In this document: positions 43,751-53,251 of the stretch, one piece after another
How positions within the stretch are numbered: the first letter of the stretch is position 1
Layout of the letters: the number at the start of each line of letters is the position of its first letter
Source of the DNA: Paludibacteraceae bacterium
Lineage (GTDB): Bacteria > Bacteroidota > Bacteroidia > Bacteroidales > Paludibacteraceae
Length of the DNA stretch: 56,030 bases
Assembly (NCBI GenBank): GCA_905234835.1
Contig: CAJOIZ010000016.1
Location: 1-56,030, forward strand
Reading direction: 5' to 3'
Position numbers and translations under genes: made by a program
Notes under the pieces: generated by a model
What the model was told of the DNA's origin: nothing
Seen by the model: only the letters and a program-made list of their open reading frames with translations
The model's database searches: none

Positions 43751-44785
43751 ATGGCAGACATACTGCAAACCATAGAACGCTACCGTGCCTTGGGCATCGA
43801 AGAGCAGATTGACTACCAGAAATTCTACTTATATTCTATCATTACGCACTCCACGGCCATCGAAGGTTCAACCGTCACGGAGATTGAGAACCAACTGCTT
43901 TTCGACGAAGGCATCACGGCTCCCGGACGTACGCTCCAAGAGCAGATGATGAACCTCGACCTGAAAGCGGCTTATGAGGAAGCACAAAGGCTTGCTGACC
44001 CGCACGTGCCTTATAGCGTCGATATGCTCTGCCGTCTGTCGGCTATCGTGATGAGAAACGCAGTTAATCGTGCCCTTGCGGCTAAGACGAACACCGGCAG
44101 CACGTACAACACGCCGCTTGGCTCGTTCTCCGCAGTCGAAGGCGAGTTGCGCAGACTCAATGTCACAGCAGGTTTCGGAGGACGTTCTTATTTGGCTCAC
44201 GAGAAAGTGCCGAAGGCCTTGTCGGACTTCTGCCGTTGGCTCAATACCGAGCGTGCCGCCTTGCCGAAGAACGACATCCTCGCAGCTTATCGCCTCTCGT
44301 TTGTGGCGCACTACCGGCTCGTCTCTATCCATCCGTGGGCAGACGGCAACGGCCGTATGTCGCGATTGGTGATGAACATGCTTCAGTTTGAGTTCGGTCT
44401 TATCCCGACCAAGGTACTCAAAGAGCAGAAAGCCGAGTATATCCAGGCACTCAACGACACACGTGACCAACAGGACGAATCGATCTTTCCGAATGTCATG
44501 ATTCGTCTGCACAACACCAACCTGCAAGCCGAGATAGATGCCTTTGTGGCAAGTCAAGAGGCAGATGTCCCTCAAGGTGTCCTTCAAGATGTCCCTCAAG
44601 GTGTCCCTCAAGACATTACTGCGCTCATTAAGCAGAATCCGAAGATCACGCGTGAGGAGTTGGCGGCATTATTGCATGTGAGTGTTAAGACAATCGGTCG
44701 CCGTCTTGCTAAATTGCCGCACATCAAATATGTTGGCAGCGGCTATAGCGGCCATTGGGAGATAATAGACAAGGAAGAAAAATAG
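43751..44785 (+). CDS. Fic-family protein with C-terminal winged helix
   Basis: Probable AMP-transferase. The Fic core HPWADGNGRMSR (about residues 196-207) has the catalytic His and the phosphate-binding loop; Phe is replaced by Trp at position 3. An inhibitory motif STAIEG lies near residue 35 (class II, self-inhibited). Repeats VPQGVLQDVPQGVPQD precede a C-terminal HTH (ITREELAALLHVSVKTIGRRL). 344 aa. It lies between the DUF4062 gene and the BREX operon. Target protein unknown. Confidence 0.9.
   Translation: MADILQTIERYRALGIEEQIDYQKFYLYSIITHSTAIEGSTVTEIENQLLFDEGITAPGRTLQEQMMNLDLKAAYEEAQRLADPHVPYSVDMLCRLSAIVMRNAVNRALAAKTNTGSTYNTPLGSFSAVEGELRRLNVTAGFGGRSYLAHEKVPKALSDFCRWLNTERAALPKNDILAAYRLSFVAHYRLVSIHPWADGNGRMSRLVMNMLQFEFGLIPTKVLKEQKAEYIQALNDTRDQQDESIFPNVMIRLHNTNLQAEIDAFVASQEADVPQGVLQDVPQGVPQDITALIKQNPKITREELAALLHVSVKTIGRRLAKLPHIKYVGSGYSGHWEIIDKEEK
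44566..44616 (+). repeat. 12-bp coding repeat (VPQG/VPQD linker)
   Basis: Repeats of GATGTCCCTCAA/GGTGTCCCTCAA encode VPQGVLQDVPQGVPQD just before the winged helix of the Fic protein. Confidence 0.8.
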
Positions 44786-44809
44786 ATTTGGAACATGTTT
44801 GTTCCAAAT
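44786..44809. promoter_or_regulatory. Perfect 10-bp inverted repeat upstream of BREX
   Basis: ATTTGGAACA-tgtt-TGTTCCAAAT begins right after the Fic stop codon. There is no T tract, so an operator is at least as likely as a terminator. Confidence 0.55.
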
Positions 44810-44838
44810 TCGCCAGCCATCGGCGGGCTAATTAATAA

Positions 44839-44856
44839 TGTGTGACACGTCGCACA
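44839..44856. promoter_or_regulatory. Operator-like palindrome in the brxP leader
   Basis: TGTGTGAC-ac-GTCGCACA, 7 of 8 positions matching, 28 bases before the brxP ATG. It is suited to binding a dimeric regulator such as the WYL protein; this is inference. Confidence 0.45.
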
Positions 44857-44884
44857 TATGCATGAAAAAGTAAGCTAAAATTAT

Positions 44885-47398
44885 ATGTTCAAGATACAGT
44901 GGGATAAGGAAACAGGCGGGGTGAAATTGGATTCGCTCGTAACGAAAGATACGCTGAGTATCGCACCGCGTCCTGTCTTTTATGAAGAACTCCATTTGCT
45001 GGGGTTGAACGCACTCGGATGGCAATATCCTGAGTGCGATGAACCGTTGCTATGGGCATGCAACAAGGAGTACTTCTATTGGGGAGAAAAGGTGTTCGAA
45101 GTCAAAGGAGCCAATATCTATGAGAAAGCAACCGTCGATCTCGTGCCGGGCAAAGAGAAACTGACGCTTGTGCCGGTTGATGTCAAGGCAATGTTGGAGA
45201 AAACGAAAGAGCAGATGTTCCTTTGTGAGAGTGAAGCCATTGAGTTCATCCGTGATACGTACGACACCTATACACGTGTTAACAAGTTGACAGAGAAGTA
45301 CAAGGCCAATCAGGTGGACTTTGAGATGTTAGCAGCACGAGTTGAGAAGCAATCGAAGAAGAAGATGGCGATTGTCAAGGAAGATTGTGAAAGCTTTGAT
45401 ATCATGCCGGAGGACGAAGCAGAGAAGCAAGGAAAGAAAGTGCTCCAGACAACCAAAGTGGACTATTTCTTGGCTTCTTTCTCAGGTGGTAAGGATAGTC
45501 AGGTCGTACTGGACTTGTGTACGCGCGCGCTCCCGCCAGATGCTTTCCGTGTCATTTATTCCGATACGGGTTATGAGTTGCCTAGTTCGCTCAAACTCTA
45601 CGAACAAGTACAGGAACATTATCACAAACTATTCCCTACGTTGCAATTCGATACAGCCAAGAATCACGAACAAGTCTTGACTTATTGGGATAAGATTGGC
45701 ACACCGAGTGACAAACATCGTTGGTGTTGTGCGGTAATGAAAACGGCTCCGCTATATCGAATGCTCAAAGTGCCCGGAACAAACAAACAAGCGAAAGTGC
45801 TGGCATTCGAAGGTGTACGTGCAGAAGAAAGTACGAGGCGTTCTGGCTACGAAAGAATAGGTCGTGGAGTTAAACATTCGACGACGATAAATGCTCGCCC
45901 CATACTTAGATGGTCGCAAGTCGAAATCTTCCTATATATATGGCGTTATAAATTGCCTGTTAATCCTTCATATCGAAAAGGCATGACACGTGTCGGATGT
46001 TTCATCTGCCCGTTTGGATCAGAATGGAACGAAATGGTTGTAAAGCAGCATTATGCAGAAAATCTTAAACCATTTGAAGAAAGACTCGGAAAATTTGCAT
46101 CGGCTGCAGGAGTTAAAGATATAGACAATTATATCGCAGAAGGTGGCTGGAAACGTCGCGCAAGTGGGAATTTCGTCAAAAAGGATTCATTCATTAATTT
46201 TATTAGCATTGCTCCTAATATCAAAGCAATTATCAAGAACCCGCAATATCCTATTGATACATTCTTGTACACTATTGGTGACTATGTTTTGAGTGAATCA
46301 AAGAAAGGTAAACAATACGGCGAAATTAATATCAATAAAGTAATACATAAATTTACTATTGAGCAAAAAGACTCTAATTATATCTTCAACTTGGAAGGTG
46401 TTACTGATCCGGTCATGATTGGAGCGATAAAGAGAGCCTTGTATAAATCTACGTATTGCATACAATGCGAAACGTGCGAAGTTGAGTGCCCAACAGGTGC
46501 ACTAACAATATATCCAAAAGTTAGCATTAATAAACAAAAGTGTATTCATTGCCACAAATGTTTGGACTTCCATGAGAAGGGATGTATTGTGGCTAATTCA
46601 CTATCTATAACAACTAATATGGGAACAAGTGGCAAAGTGGTCAACATCGACCGTTACAAGAATTTTGGTTTAAGACAAGATTGGTTAGAGTCTTATCTTA
46701 TCGAGCAGAATGATTTCTGGACAAGTGCTCATGGCTTGAATGAAGACTATCAGATTCCTTCGTTAAAGTTATGGCTCAAGGATGCGGGAATTATCGATGA
46801 CAAAAACAACATTACTGAACTCGGCGAATTCCTTGCGGAAATTAGAGAAGACATGCCGGAGTTGTTATGGAGTATTGTATGGACAAACCTTGCATACGGC
46901 TCGTTTATTGTTAATTGGTTTGTGAATAATATAAAACCGAATTCTACCTATTCTTCAAAACTGATGGAAGAAATGATTCGTTCGCAATTTGAGGAATATA
47001 AAGAAAAGACTGTGCACAATGCGGTTTATCAACTTCAAAGAACTCTCAAAGAATCGCCCATTGGCCCAGACCTAATGCAACATGATGAAATAACAAAAGA
47101 AAATGCTATGCGTTGTGAATATACAGATGTGAGTGAGATAGCCGTTGCGTATTCAATTTATAAGTTTAGCGAGGCAACAGGCATCACGAATCTCCGTGTA
47201 TCTGACTTCTATGATGATGAGACCGAAAACGGACCGTTCAAAGAGTTCGGTTTGACTAAGTCCACGTTAGAGAAAGCATTAAGAACATTAAACTCATTAA
47301 ATAATCGTGTGCTTATTGCAGAGTTAAACATGGGCTTACAGCATATTACATTGCGTGAAGACATGAATAGTTTGGCGGTATTAAAAGCTCTTTATTAA
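44885..47398 (+). CDS. brxP: BREX type 4 protein BrxP (PAPS-reductase-family Fe-S protein)
   Basis: Signature gene of type 4 BREX, present where other types carry the PglX methyltransferase. 837 aa. PP-loop SGGKDS at 200-205. Cys pair C281-C282 (HRWCC) and C372/C375 (GCFIC) form the CC...CxxC pattern that holds a 4Fe-4S cluster in APS reductases. A ferredoxin-like insert has C525, C528, C531, C535 and C553, C556, C559, C567, enough for up to two more clusters. The C-terminal part (FGLRQDWLESYL, LTELGEFLAEI-like) resembles DUF4007 of phosphorothioation genes. A sulfur-type DNA modification is plausible but unproven. First gene of the operon. Confidence 0.88.
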   Translation: MFKIQWDKETGGVKLDSLVTKDTLSIAPRPVFYEELHLLGLNALGWQYPECDEPLLWACNKEYFYWGEKVFEVKGANIYEKATVDLVPGKEKLTLVPVDVKAMLEKTKEQMFLCESEAIEFIRDTYDTYTRVNKLTEKYKANQVDFEMLAARVEKQSKKKMAIVKEDCESFDIMPEDEAEKQGKKVLQTTKVDYFLASFSGGKDSQVVLDLCTRALPPDAFRVIYSDTGYELPSSLKLYEQVQEHYHKLFPTLQFDTAKNHEQVLTYWDKIGTPSDKHRWCCAVMKTAPLYRMLKVPGTNKQAKVLAFEGVRAEESTRRSGYERIGRGVKHSTTINARPILRWSQVEIFLYIWRYKLPVNPSYRKGMTRVGCFICPFGSEWNEMVVKQHYAENLKPFEERLGKFASAAGVKDIDNYIAEGGWKRRASGNFVKKDSFINFISIAPNIKAIIKNPQYPIDTFLYTIGDYVLSESKKGKQYGEININKVIHKFTIEQKDSNYIFNLEGVTDPVMIGAIKRALYKSTYCIQCETCEVECPTGALTIYPKVSINKQKCIHCHKCLDFHEKGCIVANSLSITTNMGTSGKVVNIDRYKNFGLRQDWLESYLIEQNDFWTSAHGLNEDYQIPSLKLWLKDAGIIDDKNNITELGEFLAEIREDMPELLWSIVWTNLAYGSFIVNWFVNNIKPNSTYSSKLMEEMIRSQFEEYKEKTVHNAVYQLQRTLKESPIGPDLMQHDEITKENAMRCEYTDVSEIAVAYSIYKFSEATGITNLRVSDFYDDETENGPFKEFGLTKSTLEKALRTLNSLNNRVLIAELNMGLQHITLREDMNSLAVLKALY

Positions 47399-47407
47399 AC
47401 GAAGTGT

Positions 47408-50400
47408 ATGGCAAAGAAATATTCAGACGCGATACGGATTCGCGAAACAAAATCCGCTTATAACATCCAAACTGAGGAGCATGACGAATGGAAAAACTTC
47501 ATTCCGAATGAGCAATTCAATTCGATACTGAGCATGGTTTTAGGTTCGGTATCTAAGAAAGTAGTGGATGAACATAAGTCGTTCTGGCTGGAAGGAACTT
47601 ACGGAACCGGTAAGAGCCATGCTGCCGCTGTCATCAAGCACTTGCTATGCGACCCCACAGAAGAAATCGAGGAGTATGTCAATGAAGAGTTTGCTGGCGA
47701 TAAGTTTGCTATTTTGCGTGAGACATTATTTTCTCTGCGCAAGAACCTACAACTGTTCCCTGTAACAATGTATGGTCATTGTTCTATCACTCACAAAGAC
47801 GATTTGTCACTCCAGATCCAGAAGCATGTTGTTGAAGCATTGACAGCTGCTTGCTTGGATATTACGGTTCGTACTGACTTTGATAACTATATCGCGAACA
47901 TTGAGAAGAATCCTGCAATCTGGGATCATCTCATTTCCGCAAATGCAGAATTAGCATCCTATGCTCCAGACCGTAAAAAGTTGATTAAAGACCTGCGCGA
48001 AGCAGATACCGCTGTGTTAGCGCTCATCAAAAAGACCCTACGCGAAACAGGTATAGATGTTCGTCTGCAACAAGAGAATCTGTGCAAATGGTTCTTTGAA
48101 GTACAGAACGAATTGGCAGCAACTACTCCGTACAAAGGAATCTTGCTGATTTGGGATGAGTTCACGGATGTTATGTTGTCGGATATTGGTCCTTCTTTGT
48201 TAGTTGACTTGCAGGAATTAGCAGAAGCAACACAGCAATCGACAAACAACTCATATTTCTTCCATATCGCTCACCCGTCAGCATTAGATAGTCTGAAAGC
48301 AGATGAACGTACAAAAACGATGGGGCGTTATCGCTACATGCACTATAACATGGAGCCAGTTAGCGCATTCAAGATTATGTCGCGTAAGTTCGTTCACTCG
48401 TCTGATCCGGATAACCAAGCATATCTCGCTTACTTCAATATTACCAGTAGGTATTTCCCGCGGATGGCATCTGTGTATGCAAAATACGCAGAAAGTTCAA
48501 ACGACCCGCAGGAAACGATTGAGGATATGAAACTCTTGTTCCCTGTGCATCCGGGAACAGCCAACTTGGCTACGTACTATGCACGTGAAGCAGGTTCCAG
48601 TTCGCGCTCGGTATTCGAGTTTTTGGGTTCAAACCCTGCTATTCGCGAGTTCTTGGATAGCGAAGAACACTTTCGGAATGGTGACATGATTACTGCTGAC
48701 TACCTTTGGGATTTCGTGCTGGATGAGTTTAATAACAAGGTGAACAAATATGGTGTCGTTACGGAGCGTTATAACTCGTATCACTTGCACGTTCAAAACA
48801 AAGGAGAACACTATGCAGCCGTATTTAAGGTGATTCTGTTGCTTAACGCCCTCAACAACTTAGCAAGTAATGATACTGTCACTCCGAGCGAAGAAAACAT
48901 ACGCAATATGTTTGCTTGCACTCCGATTGACCAAGAGATGGACGAAATTCTTGATTGGATCAATACGCAAGGCGTAGTACAACGTTCTCCACAAGGCATA
49001 TATGAGATTCGTTTCTCAGCTTTGGATACTAAAGAGATTGAGCAATTCAAACAACAATTGCTGAGCACCGACTTTAAGTACACTTGGCAGATTCTGAAGT
49101 TTGGAGACAGTGCAGAGAAAGAATTTGACAAGCTTCTGAAGGGTGTTAACCGTCCCTGCCAATATGGTTTCTTCTCAGAAGATGCGAATGAATATACCTT
49201 ACTCAATAAAATTGAGAACGGTATGAAAGCTGCACTGCCGTATGAGTTATATCTGGCTTTGTTATTTGCTCGTAGCACTAAAGAATTAGCCGACATCAAA
49301 GAGATTATCGCTAAAGCCAGTGAAGATGAACGTTTCCAAAACGTTGCATTCTTTGTATTTGATACGCTAATGCCAGAACAGGACTTCGCACGCTTTATTG
49401 AATATCAAGCAAATGCTATGGGCGCCACCAAGCACGGGTATGCTGAACAGACCAAATCGCATACAGAGAATGCGAAAGCTATCATTGTCGATTGGATAAA
49501 AAATATCCGTGCCGGTGTAAGTACTATCTATCTACGAGGCGAGAGCATGCCTATTACTGCACACAAATTAGCATCTACCATCAACAGCAGTATTGCTCCG
49601 ATGATTTTCTCACACGGAGCGGAATCTGTAGAGATTGTGCGTCTTAAAGCACCTGCTACCTGTTGGGTAAAGCAGCACTCGAAAGGTACTGCCGATAACG
49701 TGCTTTCGTTCAATACAAAAGACGAAATCATGGAGCGTTGCACAGGTCCTGCACGTCATATGGCACTATTGCTGCAAGATAGCGTCGATGATAATCTGCA
49801 ATTCAAACCGGATTGCGATATCAACCATCCATTGTTCGTGGTTCATAAATTTGTTAAATCAAAGATTGACCATGCAGACAAGCAGATGCAATTCAATCTG
49901 GCAGACAAATTCCATGATTTGATGCTTCCGCCTTATGGTTTATTCCCGTCTCATTCCGGCTATGGTATGTTGGCATTCGCACTTCGTCCTTACATAGACA
50001 AAGTCTTCGATACTAATGGCAAACCCATCAACGCACAGCGTATGCTGGAGTTGATCACAGAGACATTTAAGATTTGGGAATCTGGTTCTAGTAGCAAGTC
50101 TGGTAAGGTAGATGTCAAGTTTGAAACGAAAGAGGAAGGTGCTATTGCAAAAGGTCTTATCCAACTATTCTCGTTGAATCAACTGCGTGACTACAAAGAT
50201 GTAAGTAGTTTAACGGATGCACGATGGGCATTGCGTAATGGTTATTGTGGTGAGATTGGTTATCCGCTTTGGGCACTCAAATATTGTCCTGCTTTGAGTA
50301 TCAAAGTTAACAAGGATGATATATGTAAGATGATTGATAATATCATCACTATCTACACGGAAACTGGAGCAAAAGATCCGCACCTAATGGTTGAAACTGA

Positions 50401-50815
50401 CAACCAGATTACAACCTTAAAATTTGATGTACTTCCGCTGCTGAACCGAGAGAGCAAGAACTTCAACAAAGGTTTCCACGATTTCTTGATGGCAGAGGAG
50501 AATGTCAAACTGACGGAAGATGAATATAGCGAAGCTGTGCAATACATCCGTCAACACATGGAGCAAGGTGTTGGTCTGTGGACAGAGCAAGCTGTAATTG
50601 AGCAATTGCGTCTATATCGCATTAGCACGATTAAGCAGCCAACCCCGCCTGTAACTCCACCGGTTGTTCCTCCAACGCCACCGACGCGAGACAAGAATAA
50701 ACAAGCATTGGCGCAAGCGAAAGTGGACACAATGAGTGGCGATGAGGCAAAACAAGCATTGGCTAAGATTTGCGAATTAGGATATGATGTGGTATTGGAT
50801 ATAATACTCAATTAA
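47408..50815 (+). CDS. brxC: BREX ATPase BrxC (PglY-like)
   Basis: Large P-loop ATPase needed for BREX defence in other types. 1135 aa. Walker A GTYGTGKS at 63-70; Walker B-like LLIWDEFTDV with D250 and E251. The C-terminus has a proline-rich linker (PPVTPPVVPPTPP) before a short helical end. It starts 9 bases after brxP and ends 2 bases before the natural pglZ ATG, so all four genes are one operon. Confidence 0.9.
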   Translation: MAKKYSDAIRIRETKSAYNIQTEEHDEWKNFIPNEQFNSILSMVLGSVSKKVVDEHKSFWLEGTYGTGKSHAAAVIKHLLCDPTEEIEEYVNEEFAGDKFAILRETLFSLRKNLQLFPVTMYGHCSITHKDDLSLQIQKHVVEALTAACLDITVRTDFDNYIANIEKNPAIWDHLISANAELASYAPDRKKLIKDLREADTAVLALIKKTLRETGIDVRLQQENLCKWFFEVQNELAATTPYKGILLIWDEFTDVMLSDIGPSLLVDLQELAEATQQSTNNSYFFHIAHPSALDSLKADERTKTMGRYRYMHYNMEPVSAFKIMSRKFVHSSDPDNQAYLAYFNITSRYFPRMASVYAKYAESSNDPQETIEDMKLLFPVHPGTANLATYYAREAGSSSRSVFEFLGSNPAIREFLDSEEHFRNGDMITADYLWDFVLDEFNNKVNKYGVVTERYNSYHLHVQNKGEHYAAVFKVILLLNALNNLASNDTVTPSEENIRNMFACTPIDQEMDEILDWINTQGVVQRSPQGIYEIRFSALDTKEIEQFKQQLLSTDFKYTWQILKFGDSAEKEFDKLLKGVNRPCQYGFFSEDANEYTLLNKIENGMKAALPYELYLALLFARSTKELADIKEIIAKASEDERFQNVAFFVFDTLMPEQDFARFIEYQANAMGATKHGYAEQTKSHTENAKAIIVDWIKNIRAGVSTIYLRGESMPITAHKLASTINSSIAPMIFSHGAESVEIVRLKAPATCWVKQHSKGTADNVLSFNTKDEIMERCTGPARHMALLLQDSVDDNLQFKPDCDINHPLFVVHKFVKSKIDHADKQMQFNLADKFHDLMLPPYGLFPSHSGYGMLAFALRPYIDKVFDTNGKPINAQRMLELITETFKIWESGSSSKSGKVDVKFETKEEGAIAKGLIQLFSLNQLRDYKDVSSLTDARWALRNGYCGEIGYPLWALKYCPALSIKVNKDDICKMIDNIITIYTETGAKDPHLMVETDNQITTLKFDVLPLLNRESKNFNKGFHDFLMAEENVKLTEDEYSEAVQYIRQHMEQGVGLWTEQAVIEQLRLYRISTIKQPTPPVTPPVVPPTPPTRDKNKQALAQAKVDTMSGDEAKQALAKICELGYDVVLDIILN

Positions 50816-50817
50816 TC

Positions 50818-53245
50818 ATGTACAAGACTTTTAATCAATACGATGAACTGATTAACGAGGTTCGGCATGACCAAACATTTACGGGAGAAGGTACGGCAAC
50901 CGCTGACCGTTTTCCTGTGCGGTTTGTGTTGTTGCGATTGTTGTCATTTTGTTTACGACATGTTGCATGGTGATGGTACACCAATATGTCAGATTACTCG
51001 TGTAGAGCACTGGATGGACGAAGACTATCCGGATACTATGTTGACGCATGATAAACTGGCTCGTAAAATCAAGCAACTCATATCGGAAAATCCGACAGAG
51101 TATCGTATCATCATGCCGTTTTCAGAATTGGCTCGTTTCTACAACAACGATGTAGAGCATGCTGAATTCAACGCACTCATCAATACGATTAAGAGTTTTG
51201 ACACATCTAAATCCGGTTTCGCTCATCGCCAGCGTGTGTATATCCCCATTGTGGGATTGGAAGGAAAAATGCGGAAGTTCCGTGATGATCCACAATCCTT
51301 CATATGGTATTTCAATAACGAGGATAAACAATTAGAATATCGCCTTATTTTGACCGATAACACGACGTTTGATGTACAAGGTTTAGACGAAACCCATCAC
51401 ATTGCTGATAACGTTACAAAGTGGTTGCAAAGTTGGCAATACCCGGAACTGAAAGAGAATATCATATGTACGTCGCATGCAATATTCGCTCATGCAGATT
51501 ATGCGCAACCAGATAACGCATTTACATATTGCGTATGTCACAACACATATGAATTTTTGGTAAATGGTTTACGCCTCGATTTACAGGGTATTCCATATCG
51601 CGAGGAAGAAATCCAGTTCTGGGATAAATTAGCAAAACTGATTGACGTACATAACTTCAAGTTCGCAAAGTTCTTTAACCAACAATTCGGCATTTATGAT
51701 CTGGCTGATTATAATGTCTTCTATGAACAATGGTTCAATAACAAAGATCCATTCATGCGTTGGTTGCTGGCGAAGTATTATACATTCCGTTTCTGCGACG
51801 AAGGCTATATCTGTCGCGTGCTCCAACAAATAGAGAGTTATAACGACACGATGTTTGCTAAAGGATTGGTGCTGACTATCTTTACACAGGAAGAACCTGA
51901 GCGTTATTTAGAGGAGCGTATGATTGGTCTAAAAATAGCTGCTCAACATGGTGTAGAATTATCTCCGGATGTACAAAAGTATCTTGTATCTAAGATTGAA
52001 AAGGTCGAAGCAGAATCGGGTATTCTATCTGCTATTCCATATGTTTCAATGATGTCTGATGCCGAGAAACAATTGATTATTAAATGGTATAGCGAAAATA
52101 AGATTAACCAAGATCAATTGCGAGAACTCTATCCTGATTTGTACTACTACTTGCAGCCAACCATTGCTGATACGGACCAAACATGGATATTGGATTATAT
52201 TCAAGCTTATAAAGAAGCAAAGATACGCAATATCTATTCGGATGTTATTAAGCAATACATTGCCGAGAAGAACGCAAACGATTTGGAGCACTTCAAATGG
52301 AGCAATGACATAGATTATACACGTTCGCTACTGCATAATCGTGACGATATTTCATTCTATTGCTGGATTGATGGCTTGGGTGTTGATTGGATTCCATATA
52401 TCATGCAGATAGTCAAAGAGCACGAGATGGAAAACTACTACGTGAACGAAGTTATGATAGCGAAAGCGAAATTGCCTTCACGTACCGATAATAACAAATC
52501 CGAACTATTGGCGCTTTGTGGTGATAGCATAATGATTGATAAGTACGGAGATATAGATGAAGAAGCTCATTCCTGTCGTCCATACCCGCAATATATCATA
52601 AAGGACTTGGAATCTGTTCGTAAATCTATTCATCAAATTCTGCAAGAACATCCGGGAGAAAAGATAGCAATCGTTTCAGATCACGGAATGACATACCTAT
52701 CGCAACTATGTGATGGCTACAACTTGCAAGGATTTAAATCTGACCACTATGGACGTTGTGCTTTATTTACGTCCACCCAAGCATTGGTCAAAGATGATAA
52801 ATACATCATTGTGCCGACGGACGATGGCAAACAACGTCAAATAGTTGCACTGCGTCACGAATCGCTAAAAGCTAAGATACCAACTGGCATGGGAAGCCAT
52901 GGAGGCGCAACTCCTGAAGAAGAATTAGTGCCGATATTGATTATCTCCAACCAGAAAGAGAAAGCGAAATGGAATGCCGTACAGAAGACGTTCGAATTGA
53001 CAGAAGCAGAACCTATCTTCCAAGTAGAGATAAGCGCTCTGGAGAGTAGTGTAGTGCCAGTAATTGAATATGCTGGCAAGACCTATCAACTCCAGAAACA
53101 AGGTGTAACGTATAGTAGCGAACGTTTGGCATTGGAGAAAGACGTAAACAAAGTGATACTGCGTATTGGCGCGCAATCAAAAGAATTCAAAGTAGAAATT
53201 AAACTCGCCGTTCAAGAGGACGACTTATTTAGCGACATATTTTAA
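50818..53245 (+). CDS. pglZ: BREX phosphatase-fold protein PglZ, with apparent N-terminal frameshift
   Basis: Alkaline-phosphatase-superfamily protein, core of every BREX type. The natural start is ATG 50818, two bases after brxC: MYKTFNQYDELINEVRHD, then FTGEGTATADRFPVRFVLL. That frame stops at 50971. The remainder (HFVYDMLHGDGTPICQITRVEHWMDEDYPD and on) continues in the +1 frame, open from 50867 to 53245. The switch falls in the TTG-rich stretch about 50925-50950. Active-site segments in the body are intact: YCWIDGLGVDW, AIVSDHGMTYL and GMGSHGGATPEEELVP. A 792-codon frame from ATG 50867 exists, but its first 25 residues are out-of-frame sequence. It could be a mutation, phase variation or a sequence error. 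Confidence 0.85.
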
Positions 53246-53251
53246 GAAATT

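Noticed and set aside
44885..47398. DndC of a phosphorothioation (Dnd) system
   Set aside because: It shares the PAPS-reductase fold, but the following genes are brxC, pglZ and brxL, not dndD/E or ssp genes, so BrxP of type 4 BREX fits better.
50867..50940. ATG 50867 as the true pglZ start
   Set aside because: Its first 25 residues (cysteine-rich, unlike PglZ) are the out-of-frame reading of a segment that encodes a sensible N-terminus from ATG 50818, which sits at the expected operon spacing.
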